This document shows positions 33,917 through 43,329 of a stretch of 64,000 nt of DNA, one piece after another; position 1 is the first letter of the stretch; the number at the start of each line of letters is the position of its first letter. A model generated the notes under the pieces. That model was given only the letters and a program-made list of their open reading frames with translations. It made no database searches and was not told the DNA's origin. Made by a program: the position numbers and the translations under genes. The stretch spans positions 62,001 through 126,000 of the forward strand of contig NZ_JAAZQQ010000001.1 in assembly GCF_012395815.1 (NCBI RefSeq), read 5' to 3'. The DNA comes from Roseicyclus persicicus (GTDB lineage: Bacteria; Pseudomonadota; Alphaproteobacteria; Rhodobacterales; Rhodobacteraceae).

Positions 33917-35833
33917 ATGACCGACCGCCCTGCCGCCGCCGTCGCGGTCCCCCGGACCGCCCCCTTCGCCCGCATGGCCCTGCCGCTGGCCGGCGCGCTG
34001 ATGCTGGCGCTTGCCGCGCTGCCCGCCCGGGCCCAGGATGACGCCCTGATCGTGACCCACGGCGTGTCGACCTTCGGGGTCGACGACCTGACCTACCCGG
34101 CGGATTTCCCGCATTTTTCCTACGTCAATCCCGACGCGCCCCGCGGCGGCGAGATGTCGTTCTCGTGGTCGAGCAACGGCGGCACCTTCGACTCGATGCA
34201 CCCCTACACCAACCAGGGCACGCCCGCGGTGCTGGCCAGCATCTTCTTCGAGTCCATGCTCGAGGGCCCGCTCGACAGCATCGGCGAAAGCTACTGCCTG
34301 CTGTGCGAGACCATGGCCTTCCCCGAGGACCGGTCCTACGTGATCTTCACCCTCCGCGAGGGCGCCCGGTTCTCGGACGGCACGCCGGTCACGGCCCGCG
34401 ACGTGCAGTTTTCCTACGAGATCCTGCGCGACGAGGGGCTGCCGTCGTTCCGCGCAAACATCCCGCTGACCATCGCGGGGGCCGAGGTGCTGGACGAGCG
34501 GCGCATCCGTTTCGACTTCAACCCCGACAGCCAGATCCGCGGCCGGATCGAGGCCGCCGGCGGGCTGCCGGTGTTCAGCGAGGCGAGCCACATCGCCAGC
34601 GGCCTGCCCTTTGCCGACAGCCGCCTGACGCCGCTGATCGGGTCCGGCCCCTACGTGCTGCGCGAGGTCGATCCGGGCCGGTCCACCGTGTTCCTGCGCG
34701 ACGCCGACTACTGGGGCTGGGACCTGCCGATGAACCAGGGGCGCTACAACTTCGACCGCATCCGGGTCGAGTACTACGCCGACGCGATCGCCGCCTTTGA
34801 AGGCTTCACCGCCGGCAACTACCTGTTCCGGCAGGAAAACTCGTCGCAGAACTGGGCCAACAGCTACACCTTCCCGCGGCTGACCGACGGCATCGTGATC
34901 CGCGAGGAGATCCCGCAGGGCCTGCTGGCGCCCGGGCAGAGCTTTGTCTTCAACCTGCGCCGCGAGAAGTTCCAGGACCCCCGCGTCCGCGAGGCCATCG
35001 CGCTGATGTTCAATTTCGAGTGGACCAACCAGACGCTGTTCTACGGGCTCTACAGCCCGATCGACAGCTTCTGGGAGAACACCGACCTCGAGGCGACGGG
35101 CATCCTGTCGGGCCCTGAACTCGCGGTGCTGGAGCCGTTCCGCGACCGGCTGCCCGAGGAGGTGTTCACCGAGGAGCCCTTTGCCACGCCGGCGTCGGAC
35201 CCCGAGCGCAACTTCGACCGCCGGCAGGCCCGGCGCGCCACCGCGCTGCTGGAGGAGGCCGGCTGGACCCCGGGCAGCGACGGCCTGCTGCGCAACGCCG
35301 CCGGCCAGACGCTGTCGGTGGAGTTCCTGAACGCCGGGGCGCTGTTCGACCGGATCATCAACCCCTACGTCGAGAACCTGCGCGCCATCGGCATCGACGC
35401 GCGGCTGACGCGGGTCGACGGGGCGCAGATCGAGCAGCGCCAGCGCAGCGCCGATTTCGACATCCTGACCGACTTCTTCCAGACCGGCTACGAGCCCGGC
35501 ACCTCGCTGCGGCAGCTGTTCGGGTCGATCGGGGCGGACGAGAGCCTGTTCAACGTGGCGGGCCTTGCCGACCCGGTGATCGACGAGCTGCTGGAGGTGG
35601 TGATCCGCGCCGAGACCCGCGAGGAGATGGAGATCGCCACCCGGGCGCTCGACCGCGTGCTGCGCAGCTACCGGCTCCGGGTGCCGCAGTGGTTCAACCA
35701 GAACGCCTGGGTCGCCTATTACAACCACTACCGCTACCCCGAGCCGCTGCCGCCCTACGGGATCGGCTTCCTCGACTTCTGGTGGGTGGACCCCGCGGCG
35801 GAACAGGCCCTGCGCGACCAGGGCGTGCTGTAA
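33917..35833 (+). CDS. yejA: Peptide ABC transporter substrate-binding protein
   Basis: This 638-residue periplasmic protein is the receptor of the Yej oligopeptide importer, the system that takes up microcin C in enterobacteria. A signal peptide spans about residues 1-43 and ends PARAQD. The mature protein starts with ALIVTHGVSTFG and has HFSYVNPDAPRGGEMSF, typical of YejA rather than OppA. Family 5 solute-binding features follow. It heads the four-gene operon yejABEF; 6 bases separate it from yejB. Confidence 0.92.
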   Translation: MTDRPAAAVAVPRTAPFARMALPLAGALMLALAALPARAQDDALIVTHGVSTFGVDDLTYPADFPHFSYVNPDAPRGGEMSFSWSSNGGTFDSMHPYTNQGTPAVLASIFFESMLEGPLDSIGESYCLLCETMAFPEDRSYVIFTLREGARFSDGTPVTARDVQFSYEILRDEGLPSFRANIPLTIAGAEVLDERRIRFDFNPDSQIRGRIEAAGGLPVFSEASHIASGLPFADSRLTPLIGSGPYVLREVDPGRSTVFLRDADYWGWDLPMNQGRYNFDRIRVEYYADAIAAFEGFTAGNYLFRQENSSQNWANSYTFPRLTDGIVIREEIPQGLLAPGQSFVFNLRREKFQDPRVREAIALMFNFEWTNQTLFYGLYSPIDSFWENTDLEATGILSGPELAVLEPFRDRLPEEVFTEEPFATPASDPERNFDRRQARRATALLEEAGWTPGSDGLLRNAAGQTLSVEFLNAGALFDRIINPYVENLRAIGIDARLTRVDGAQIEQRQRSADFDILTDFFQTGYEPGTSLRQLFGSIGADESLFNVAGLADPVIDELLEVVIRAETREEMEIATRALDRVLRSYRLRVPQWFNQNAWVAYYNHYRYPEPLPPYGIGFLDFWWVDPAAEQALRDQGVL

Positions 35834-35839
35834 CCCGGG

Positions 35840-36994
35840 ATGGGCGCCTATATCCTCAGACGCCTGCTGCTCATGATCCCGACGCTGTTCGGGATCATGG
35901 TGATCAACTTCGGCCTGACCCAGTTCGTGCCGGGTGGCCCGATCGAGCAGGTCATCGCGCAGCTGGAGGGCGAGGGCGACGTCTTTGCCGGCATCTCGGG
36001 CGGCGGCAGCGAGACGATGGGCGCGCAGGACATCGAGGGCAGCGGCTACGAGGGGGCGCGGGGCCTGCCGCCGCAGTTCCTGGACGAGCTGAAGATCCAG
36101 TTCAACTTCGCCCGCATCGTCTGCGAGGACGGCTTTGCCGGCACCCCCGACCTGCGCGCCGAGGAATGCGTGGCCGAGGACATCCCCTGGCTGGAACGCT
36201 TCGGCCTGATGATGTGGGATTACATGCGCTTCGACTTCGGGGAGAGCTATTTCCGGTCGATCTCGGTGGTGGACCTGGTGATCGAGAAGATGCCGGTGTC
36301 GATCTCGCTGGGCCTGTGGTCGACGGTGATCGCCTACCTCGTGTCGATCCCGCTGGGCATCGCCAAGGCGACGCGGGACGGATCTAAGTTCGACACCTGG
36401 ACCTCGGGCGTCATCATCGTGGCCTACGCGATCCCGGGGTTCCTGTTCGCCATCCTGCTGCTGGTGGTGTTCGCGGGCGGGCGCTATTTCCAGATCTTTC
36501 CGCTGCGCGGCCTGACCTCGGACGGCTGGGAGGACATGACGCTGATCCAGCAGATCGGCGACTATTTCTGGCACATCACCCTGCCGGTGCTGGCCTCGAC
36601 CATCTCGGCCTTCGCCACGCTGACGCTTTTGACCAAGAACAGCTTTCTGGAAGAGATCAAGAAGCAGTACGTGATGACGGCCCGCGCCAAGGGGCTGGCG
36701 GAGCGGCGGGTGCTCTACGGCCACGTGTTCCGCAACGCGATGCTGATCGTGATCGCGGGGTTCCCGGCGGTGTTCGTGGGCGTGTTCTTCGGCGGGTCGC
36801 TGATCATCGAGACGATCTTTTCGCTGGACGGGCTGGGGCGGCTCGCCTTCGAGGCCGCGGTCAGCCGGGACTACCCGGTGATCTTCGGCACGCTCTTCGT
36901 GTTCGGCCTGATCGGCCTCGTCGTGAACATCCTGTCGGACCTGATGTATGTCTGGATCGATCCGAGGATCGACTTCGACACGCGGGAGACCTGA
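35840..36994 (+). CDS. yejB: Peptide ABC transporter permease
   Basis: This is a 384-residue inner-membrane permease of the DppB/OppB class. It begins [20 protein letters not shown] and has a long periplasmic loop (about 45-140) typical of YejB. The permease core ends with the EAA-type loop [33 protein letters not shown]-like sequence (landmarks TARAKGL and HVFRNA). It pairs with YejE. Confidence 0.94.
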   Translation: MGAYILRRLLLMIPTLFGIMVINFGLTQFVPGGPIEQVIAQLEGEGDVFAGISGGGSETMGAQDIEGSGYEGARGLPPQFLDELKIQFNFARIVCEDGFAGTPDLRAEECVAEDIPWLERFGLMMWDYMRFDFGESYFRSISVVDLVIEKMPVSISLGLWSTVIAYLVSIPLGIAKATRDGSKFDTWTSGVIIVAYAIPGFLFAILLLVVFAGGRYFQIFPLRGLTSDGWEDMTLIQQIGDYFWHITLPVLASTISAFATLTLLTKNSFLEEIKKQYVMTARAKGLAERRVLYGHVFRNAMLIVIAGFPAVFVGVFFGGSLIIETIFSLDGLGRLAFEAAVSRDYPVIFGTLFVFGLIGLVVNILSDLMYVWIDPRIDFDTRET

Positions 36995-36995
36995 G

Positions 36996-38216
36996 ATGGC
37001 GATGCCCGACGATCGCCCCCGCGGCCCCGACCCCGCGCGCCCGCGCATCGACCCCGAGCCGATGCTGCGCCCCACCCCGCCCCTGACGGTGCCGCCGTCG
37101 CGGCGCGGCTGGCTGTCGCCGCTGAACAAGCGGCGCTGGCAGAACTTCAAGGCCAACCGCCGCGCCTACTGGTCGCTGTGGATCTTCGCGGTGCTGTATG
37201 GCCTGAGCCTCTGCGCCGAGTTCATCGCCAACGACCGGCCGATCCTGGTGCAGTACCGCGGCGCCTACTACACGCCGATCTTCGCCTTCTACCCCGAGAC
37301 CGAGTTCGGCGGCGATTTCCGCACCGAGGCGGTCTACCGCGACATCGAGGTGCAGTGCCTGATCGTGTCGGGCGGGCTGGAGGACTGCTGGGACGACCCC
37401 GCCGAGGTGATCGCCCAGGTGCGGGACACCGGCAGCTTCGACGGGGTCGAGGTGGAGCAGGGCTGGATCCTCTGGCCGCTCATTCCCTACAGCTACAACA
37501 CCGTCAACGACATCGGCCGCGCCGCGCCGTCGCCGCCGGACGCGAACCACTGGCTCGGCACCGACGACACCGCCCGCGACGTGCTGGCCCGCGTGATCTA
37601 CGGTTTCCGCCTGTCGGTCAGCTTCGCGCTGGTGGTGACGGTCCTGACCTCGGTCATCGGCATCGCGGCGGGGGCGGCGCAGGGCTACTACGGCGGCTGG
37701 CTCGACCTGATCTTCCAGCGGGTGATCGAGATCTGGAACTCGACCCCCAGCCTCTACATCATCATCATCATCTCGGCGATCTTCGTGATGAACTTCTGGC
37801 TGCTGGTGTTCCTGATGGTGCTGTTCGGGTGGACCGGGCTGGTGGGGGTGGTGCGGGCCGAATTCCTGCGCGCGCGCAATTTCGAATACGTCCGCGCGGC
37901 CCGGGCGCTGGGCGTGGCGGACGGCAAGATCATGTTCCGCCACGTGCTGCCGAACGCCATGGTGGCGACGCTGACCTTCCTGCCCTTCATCGTGACGGGG
38001 ACGATCGGGGGGCTGGCGAGCCTCGACTTTCTCGGCTTCGGCCTGCCGTCCTCGGCGCCGTCGCTGGGGGAGATGACGCTGCAGGCCAAGAACAACCTGC
38101 AGGCGCCGTGGCTGGGCTTCACCGCCTTCTTCACCTTCGCGATCATGCTGTCGCTCTTGGTGTTCATCTTCGAGGGCATCCGCGACGCCTTCGACCCGCG
38201 AAAGACGTTCAGATGA
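36996..38216 (+). CDS. yejE: Peptide ABC transporter permease
   Basis: This is a 406-residue permease of the DppC/OppC class. The N-terminal 40 residues are Pro/Arg-rich and cytosolic, then SPLNKRRWQNFKANRRAYWS begins the YejE pattern. A large periplasmic insert follows, then WLGTDDTARDVLARVIYGFR and the EAA loop with RAARALGVADGKIMFRHVLPN-like sequence. It starts one base after the yejB stop and forms the channel with YejB. Confidence 0.94.
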   Translation: MAMPDDRPRGPDPARPRIDPEPMLRPTPPLTVPPSRRGWLSPLNKRRWQNFKANRRAYWSLWIFAVLYGLSLCAEFIANDRPILVQYRGAYYTPIFAFYPETEFGGDFRTEAVYRDIEVQCLIVSGGLEDCWDDPAEVIAQVRDTGSFDGVEVEQGWILWPLIPYSYNTVNDIGRAAPSPPDANHWLGTDDTARDVLARVIYGFRLSVSFALVVTVLTSVIGIAAGAAQGYYGGWLDLIFQRVIEIWNSTPSLYIIIIISAIFVMNFWLLVFLMVLFGWTGLVGVVRAEFLRARNFEYVRAARALGVADGKIMFRHVLPNAMVATLTFLPFIVTGTIGGLASLDFLGFGLPSSAPSLGEMTLQAKNNLQAPWLGFTAFFTFAIMLSLLVFIFEGIRDAFDPRKTFR

Positions 38217-38238
38217 TGCAATCCTCCGGTTTGACCAG

Positions 38239-39819
38239 ATGAGAGTTCTCGACGTCCGCAACCTCTCCGTCAGCTTCGGCGCCGTGCGCGCGGTGCGGGG
38301 CGTGTCGTTCCATGTCGACAAGGGCGAGACCGTCGCGCTGGTGGGGGAAAGCGGCTCGGGCAAGTCGGTGACGGCGCTCAGCACCGTCGCGCTGGTGCCG
38401 GGCGCGACCGAGATCACCGGGTCGGTGAAATACGGCGGGCAGGAAATGGTGGGCGCGGCCGAGGGGTTGTTGCGGCAGATCCGGGGCAACGACATCAGCT
38501 TCATCTTCCAGGAGCCGATGACGTCGCTGAACCCGCTGCACACGCTGGAAAAGCAGATCACCGAAAGCCTTGCGCTGCACCAGGGCCTGCGCGGCGAGGC
38601 GGCGCGGGCGCGGGTGATCGAGCTGCTCACCCGCGTCGGCATCCGCGACCCGGAAACGCGGCTGGGGGCCTATCCGCACCAGCTGTCGGGCGGGCAGCGC
38701 CAGCGCGTGATGATCGCCATGGCGCTGGCGAACGGCCCGCAGCTGCTGGTCGCGGACGAGCCGACGACGGCGCTGGACGTGACGATCCAGGCGCAGATCC
38801 TCGAGCTCCTGGCCGAGCTCAAGCGCGACATGGGGATGAGCCTTCTGTTCATCACCCACGACCTCGGCATCGTCCGCCGCATCGCGGACCGGGTCTGCGT
38901 GATGCAGAACGGCGAGATCGTGGAGCAGGGGCGCACGGCCGAGATCTTTGCCAACCCGCGCCACCCCTACACGCAGAAGCTGCTGGCCGCCGAGCCCAAG
39001 GGCGCGCCCGAGCCGGTGCCGGCCGACGCGCCCGAGATCGTGTCGACGCGCGACCTCAAGGTCTGGTTCCCGATCCAGCGCGGGCTGATGCGCCGCACGG
39101 TCGGCCACGTGAAGGCGGTGAACGCCGCAACGCTGAGCGTGCGGGCGGGCGAGACCGTGGGGATCGTGGGCGAAAGCGGGTCGGGCAAGACGACGCTGGC
39201 GCTGGCGATCATGCGGCTGATCGGGTCGGAGGGGCCGGTGATCTTCATGGGGCGCGACGTGCAGGGGCTGCGGTCGGCGCAGCTCAGGCCGCTCAGGCGC
39301 GAGATGCAGATCGTGTTCCAGGACCCCTACGGCAGCCTGAGCCCCCGGATGACGGTGGAGCAGATCGTCGGCGAGGGGCTGGAGGTGCAGGGCTTCGAGC
39401 GCGAGGTCCGCCGCGCGCGCGCGGCCGAGATCCTGGCCGAAGTGGGCCTCGACCCGGCGATGATGGACCGCTACCCGCACGAATTCTCGGGCGGGCAGCG
39501 CCAGCGCATCGCCATCGCCCGCGCCATGATCCTGCGGCCCAAGCTGGTGGTGCTGGACGAGCCGACCAGCGCGCTCGACATGACGGTGCAGGTGCAGATC
39601 GTGGAGCTGCTGCGCGGGCTGCAGCGGCGCAACGGCATCGCCTACCTGTTCATCAGCCACGACCTGAAGGTGGTGCGCGCGCTGAGCCACAAGGTGATCG
39701 TCATGCGCAACGGCGACGTGGTGGAGGCGGGCGAGACCGCGGCGCTGTTCGCCAGCCCGCGGTCGGACTACACCCGCGACCTGATGCGCGCGGCCTTCGG
39801 CGAGATCGGCGCCGCCTGA
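38239..39819 (+). CDS. yejF: Peptide ABC transporter, dual ATPase
   Basis: This 526-residue protein fuses two ABC ATPase domains. The first has GESGSGKS (about 38-45), [15 protein letters not shown] and [11 protein letters not shown]; the second [24 protein letters not shown] and [10 protein letters not shown]. Each ends with a short oligopeptide-transporter C-terminal segment ([18 protein letters not shown]). It powers YejBE uptake. It starts 22 bases after yejE. Confidence 0.95.
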   Translation: MRVLDVRNLSVSFGAVRAVRGVSFHVDKGETVALVGESGSGKSVTALSTVALVPGATEITGSVKYGGQEMVGAAEGLLRQIRGNDISFIFQEPMTSLNPLHTLEKQITESLALHQGLRGEAARARVIELLTRVGIRDPETRLGAYPHQLSGGQRQRVMIAMALANGPQLLVADEPTTALDVTIQAQILELLAELKRDMGMSLLFITHDLGIVRRIADRVCVMQNGEIVEQGRTAEIFANPRHPYTQKLLAAEPKGAPEPVPADAPEIVSTRDLKVWFPIQRGLMRRTVGHVKAVNAATLSVRAGETVGIVGESGSGKTTLALAIMRLIGSEGPVIFMGRDVQGLRSAQLRPLRREMQIVFQDPYGSLSPRMTVEQIVGEGLEVQGFEREVRRARAAEILAEVGLDPAMMDRYPHEFSGGQRQRIAIARAMILRPKLVVLDEPTSALDMTVQVQIVELLRGLQRRNGIAYLFISHDLKVVRALSHKVIVMRNGDVVEAGETAALFASPRSDYTRDLMRAAFGEIGAA

Positions 39820-39860
39820 AAATATTTCCATTCGCGTTAGTTGTCTGATGGTGCATTTCG

Positions 39861-39877
39861 TGCAACCCTCGGTTGCA
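39861..39877 (+). terminator. Stem-loop after yejF
   Basis: TGCAACC (39861-39867), CTC, GGTTGCA (39871-39877) lies 42 bases past the yejF stop. The convergent gap up to hemN also holds the GC-rich repeats GCCCCC/GGGGGC and GGCGCC-G-GGCGCC nearer hemN. Confidence 0.5.
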
Positions 39878-39993
39878 TGATGCGCGACCACCCGATCCCC
39901 GGCCGGGCGCAGCGGGCCCCCGGCCCCGCCCGGCACGACAAGACATCAGGCCCGCCCCCCGCGGGGGCAGGCTGCGGGCGCCGGGCGCCTGTC

Positions 39994-41349
39994 TCAGATC
40001 GCCGAGGAATGCCCCTCGGCGCGCATCTCGTACTCGTCGAAGGCGCGCGCGATCATGCGCGCCAGCGGCCGGCCCTCGGGCCGGATCTCGAATCCCTCGG
40101 GCGTGACCCGGACCATGCCGGGGAACTGGTCGGCCGCGCGGGAATACAGCTCGGTCAGCCGCCGCGGCGGGACGCCGTGGTCGCGGGCGATCTCGGCGCT
40201 GTCGATGCGGAACTCGCACATCAGCATCTCGATCATCCGCGCGCGCAGCCGGTCCTCGCCCTTGAAGGCGTGGCCGCGCCCGGTGGCCAGCTCGCCGGCG
40301 CGCACCGCCTTCTGGTAGGCGGCGGTGGAGCTGGCGTTCTGCGCGTAGCCCTGCGGAAAGCGCGAGATCGCCGAGGCGCCCATGCCGATCAGCACCTCGC
40401 AGGTGTCGTCGGTGTAGCCCTGGAAATTGCGCCGCAGGTGCCCGGTGCGGGCGGCGACGGCCATGCTGTCCTCGGGCTTGGCGAAATGGTCGATGCCGAT
40501 TTCGTCGTAGCCGTCCCAGATGAACAGGCGGCGGGCGGTCTCGAACAGCGCCAGCCGTTCCTCGGGCGAGGGCAGGGCCTCGGTCGGGATCATCGACTGC
40601 CGCTTGGCCATCCACGGCACATGCGCGTAGCCGTAGAGCGCCACCCGGTCGGGCGACAGCGACAGCAGCATCTGCACGGAATCGGAGATGCGCGCCTGGT
40701 TCTGGTGCGGCAGGCCAAAGAGGATGTCGGCGTTCAGCGAATGGATGCCGGCGGCGCGCAGCGCCTCGACGGCGGCGCGGGTGACCTCGTAGCCCTGCAC
40801 CCGGCCGATGATCTGCTGGATGTCGGGGTCGAAATCCTGCACCCCGATCGAGGCGCGGTTCATGCCGGCGTCGGCCAGCGCGGCGATGCGGGCGGCGTCG
40901 ATCTCGTTGGGGTCGATCTCGACCGAGAACTCGGCGTCGTCGGTGAAGGTGAAGGCCCCGTGCAGCGCCCCTGCCAGCGCGGTCATCAGGCCGGGCGCCA
41001 GCAGCGTCGGCGTGCCGCCGCCCCAGTGCAGCCGCGCCACCTGCACGCCCCGCGGCAGGAGCCGGCCGAGCGTGGCGATCTCCTGCTTGAGCGACTCGAC
41101 ATAGGCGACGACGGGCTCGTCCGTCCGCACGCCCTGGGTGCGGCAGGCGCAGAACCAGCACAACCTGCGGCAGAACGGCACATGCATGTAGAGCGAGATC
41201 CGGGCGCCGGCGGGAATTGCCTGCACCCAGTCTTGGAAAACCGGGCCGGTCACGTCGTTCGAGAACTTCGTGGCCGGGGGGTAGCTGGTGTAGCGCGGGA
41301 CTTTTGCGTCGAAGAGCCCCAGGCGGCGAAGTTGATTGACGTTTTCCAT
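39994..41349 (-). CDS. hemN: Oxygen-independent coproporphyrinogen III oxidase
   Basis: HemN decarboxylates coproporphyrinogen III to protoporphyrinogen IX without oxygen, using radical SAM chemistry. The 451-residue protein has YTSYPPATKF (20-29), the cluster motif C60-x3-C64-x2-C67 (HVPFCRRLCWFCAC) and HWGGGTPTLL. The start at ATG 41349 has no Shine-Dalgarno. An FNR box sits 44 bases upstream, so oxygen control through FnrL is very likely. It diverges from fnrL. Confidence 0.96.
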   Translation of the reverse strand: MENVNQLRRLGLFDAKVPRYTSYPPATKFSNDVTGPVFQDWVQAIPAGARISLYMHVPFCRRLCWFCACRTQGVRTDEPVVAYVESLKQEIATLGRLLPRGVQVARLHWGGGTPTLLAPGLMTALAGALHGAFTFTDDAEFSVEIDPNEIDAARIAALADAGMNRASIGVQDFDPDIQQIIGRVQGYEVTRAAVEALRAAGIHSLNADILFGLPHQNQARISDSVQMLLSLSPDRVALYGYAHVPWMAKRQSMIPTEALPSPEERLALFETARRLFIWDGYDEIGIDHFAKPEDSMAVAARTGHLRRNFQGYTDDTCEVLIGMGASAISRFPQGYAQNASSTAAYQKAVRAGELATGRGHAFKGEDRLRARMIEMLMCEFRIDSAEIARDHGVPPRRLTELYSRAADQFPGMVRVTPEGFEIRPEGRPLARMIARAFDEYEMRAEGHSSAI

Positions 41350-41385
41350 TGTAATACCACTAGAAATGAAACGCGCCGTTTGACC

Positions 41386-41399
41386 TTGATCCAGATCAA
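41386..41399. promoter_or_regulatory. FNR box between hemN and fnrL
   Basis: TTGATCCAGATCAA is a near-perfect FNR site. Its centre (41392.5) is about 44 bases from both start codons. Class II activation (-41.5) on the minus strand would start hemN mRNA at 41351, two bases before its ATG, with TAGTGG as -10. On the plus side the same geometry would cut off the fnrL Shine-Dalgarno, so fnrL is more likely repressed or driven independently. Confidence 0.85.
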
Positions 41400-41436
41400 G
41401 CGCGCCCCGATGGCCGCAAGGCGGAAGGGATAGACC

Positions 41437-42183
41437 ATGGCCCAGAGACAGCTCGCCTTTCCCCAGGTGGAATGCGCCGATTGCCCGATCCGGCATCGCG
41501 CGGTCTGTGCCCGCTGCGAGACCGACGAGCTCGAGCAGCTGGAGGCCATCAAGTACTACCGCAACTACGAGGCCGGGCAGACCATCGTCTGGGCCGGCGA
41601 CAAGATGGATTTCGTCGCCTCGGTGGTGCACGGGGTCGCCGCGCTGACGCAGACCATGGAGGACGGGCGCCGGCAGATGGTGGGCCTCCTGCTGCCGTCC
41701 GACTTCCTCGGGCGCCCGAATCGCGACCGCGCGGCCTACGACGTGACCGCGACCACGGACCTCCAGCTGTGCTGCTTCCGCCGGACGCCGTTCCAGGACC
41801 TGCTGGCCAACACGCCCCATGTCAGCCAGCGCCTGCTGGAGATGACGCTGGATGAACTGGACGCCGCGCGGGAATGGATGCTGCTGCTGGGCCGCAAGAC
41901 CGCGCGCGAGAAGATCGCCAGCTTCCTGTCGATCATCGCCCGCCGCGACGCCACGCTGCAGCAGCGCCCGACCGCGGGCGAGGTCGCCTTCGACCTGCCG
42001 CTCACCCGCGAGGCGATGGCCGACTACCTCGGCCTGACGCTGGAGACGGTCAGCCGGCAGATGTCGAGCCTCAAAAAGGACGGCGTGATCCGGCTGGAGG
42101 GCAAGCGGCACATCGTGATCCCCGATTTCGACCTGCTGATGGACGAGACCGGCGACGACGCCGACGGCGGCGTGCTGGCCTGA
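41437..42183 (+). CDS. fnrL: Oxygen-responsive regulator FnrL
   Basis: FnrL is the Crp/Fnr-family regulator that senses oxygen with a [4Fe-4S] cluster and turns on microaerobic genes. The 248-residue protein has the cysteine cluster C13-x2-C16-x7-C24-x2-C27 and a cysteine pair at 112-113. The helix-turn-helix is LTREAMADYLGLTLETVSRQ, with the E-TVSR residues that read TTGA. GGAAGGGA precedes ATG 41437. Four FNR boxes in this window are its likely targets: hemN/fnrL, uspA, ccoN and ccoG. Confidence 0.96.
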   Translation: MAQRQLAFPQVECADCPIRHRAVCARCETDELEQLEAIKYYRNYEAGQTIVWAGDKMDFVASVVHGVAALTQTMEDGRRQMVGLLLPSDFLGRPNRDRAAYDVTATTDLQLCCFRRTPFQDLLANTPHVSQRLLEMTLDELDAAREWMLLLGRKTAREKIASFLSIIARRDATLQQRPTAGEVAFDLPLTREAMADYLGLTLETVSRQMSSLKKDGVIRLEGKRHIVIPDFDLLMDETGDDADGGVLA

Positions 42184-42184
42184 A

Positions 42185-42279
42185 CCCCGCTCCCGCGCGG
42201 GGCGGGCCGGATCCCGACACCGGGTGAGGGGGGCTTCGCGCCCCCGCAAGGGCCGGGTGCCCCGCGCGGGGACACCCGG
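42185..42279. terminator. Cluster of GC-rich stem-loops between fnrL and uspA
   Basis: The convergent gap holds several hairpins, among them GGGGGC/GCCCCC near 42230-42245 and a long one around CCCCGCGCGGGG (about 42260-42271) with CGGGTG/CACCCG outer arms. Unlike the palindrome arrays these have unequal spacing. Confidence 0.45.
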
Positions 42280-42292
42280 GTCGCTGCGGCGC

Positions 42293-43132
42293 TCAGTGCG
42301 CCATGAACACCGGCACCTGGGCGTGTTCCAGCATGTTCCGCGTCGCGCCGCCGAGGATCGCCTCGCGGAACCGGGAATGGCCGTAGGCGCCCATCACCAG
42401 CAGGTCGGCATCGGTGTCGGCGACGTGGCGGGCGATCACCTCGGACACGCGCGGCAGGGTCTGGGCGAGGATCGTGACCTCGACCTTCACGCCGTGGCGG
42501 CTGAGCATCCGGCTCAGCTCGGCACCCGGGTCGGCGGCGTCCGAGCCGTGCCGCTCGGGGGCGACGATGCAGACGGTCACCGCGTCGGCCGACTGCAGCA
42601 TCGGCAGGGCGCGGCGGATCGACGCCATCGCCTCGTTCGACTCGTTCCACGCCACCACGATCTTTTTCGGCGCGGGGTCGAGCCGCTTGCCCTCGGCCAG
42701 CACGACGACCGGGGCGTGGCCCTGGAACATCGCCGCCTCGACCACCACGGGGGCGTCGGCATACTGCCCCTCGCCGTAGGGCTTGGGCAGGATCACGAGG
42801 TCGGCAAAGCGCGCGCGCCGCGCCACCAGGCCCGCCACCGAGGCCGACTGCGCCACCAGCGCGTCGATCCCCCAGGAGATGTCGCTGCGCCCCAGCGCGT
42901 CCCGCGCCGCGGCCTCGACCTCGGTCGCCTCGGCCTGGGCCTGGGCGATGGTTTCCTCGTGCATCAGCGCGGTCGCGCCGGCGAAGTAGTAGCCGGTCTG
43001 GGTGCGGTCGATCCCGAGGCAGAGCACGTCGAGATGCGCGCCGCAGCCGGCCGCGAAGGGCACCGCCGCGCCAAGCACGCCGGCCACCTCCTTGGGGTCG
43101 GTCAGGATCGTCAGGATCGTTTTGTAGGCCAT
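42293..43132 (-). CDS. uspA: Tandem universal stress protein
   Basis: This 279-residue protein has two Usp domains. The second keeps an ATP-binding loop, GAYGHSRFREAILGGATRNML-like (G-x2-G-x9-G-[S/T] pattern), near the C-terminus; the first is less well conserved. Between fnrL and ccoN a Usp gene is usual in Rhodobacter-type genomes. GAGGGAGG precedes the ATG. A FNR box centred at 43195.5 with TAGACC at the -10 position (43161-43166) predicts FnrL activation with a 22-base leader. Confidence 0.9.
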   Translation of the reverse strand: MAYKTILTILTDPKEVAGVLGAAVPFAAGCGAHLDVLCLGIDRTQTGYYFAGATALMHEETIAQAQAEATEVEAAARDALGRSDISWGIDALVAQSASVAGLVARRARFADLVILPKPYGEGQYADAPVVVEAAMFQGHAPVVVLAEGKRLDPAPKKIVVAWNESNEAMASIRRALPMLQSADAVTVCIVAPERHGSDAADPGAELSRMLSRHGVKVEVTILAQTLPRVSEVIARHVADTDADLLVMGAYGHSRFREAILGGATRNMLEHAQVPVFMAH

Positions 43133-43158
43133 CTGCGCCTCCCTCAGTCTGTTCGCGT

Positions 43159-43172
43159 CCGGTCTAGACCGG
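43159..43172. promoter_or_regulatory. 14-bp palindrome covering the uspA -10 region
   Basis: CCGGTCTAGACCGG overlaps the predicted uspA -10 (TAGACC on the minus strand). It could be a repressor site, or chance within a GC-rich promoter. Confidence 0.3.
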
Positions 43173-43188
43173 GGCAGGACGCCGCACC

Positions 43189-43202
43189 TTGACCTGCGTC
43201 AA
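43189..43202 (-). promoter_or_regulatory. FNR box for uspA
   Basis: TTGACCTGCGTCAA, centred 41.5 bases from a predicted start at 43154, with TAGACC in the -10 position. Confidence 0.8.
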
Positions 43203-43220
43203 CAGCCCCGCGGGGAGGGT

Positions 43221-43234
43221 TTGACATGGATCAA
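43221..43234 (+). promoter_or_regulatory. FNR box for ccoNOQP
   Basis: TTGACATGGATCAA, centre 43227.5. A class II start at about 43269 would give a 61-base leader to the ccoN ATG. The -10 (GATGTG) is weak. Confidence 0.82.
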
Positions 43235-43329
43235 GGCTCTTTTCCGGCCCTTCCGCGATGTGGAGTGCAGATGGAACAGCTCCGGACGGCTGTGCGAGTC
43301 GGAACCGGGGCATGACGAAGGGACGATCA

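Noticed and set aside
33815-37156. A 1,113-codon open frame on the minus strand opposite yejA and yejB
   Set aside because: The plus strand encodes clear YejAB. The antisense frame is Arg/Gly/His/Gln-rich without motifs, as expected from high third-position GC.
41386-41399. Class II FNR activation of fnrL from the shared box
   Set aside because: The start would fall at about 41434, past the fnrL Shine-Dalgarno at 41423-41430.
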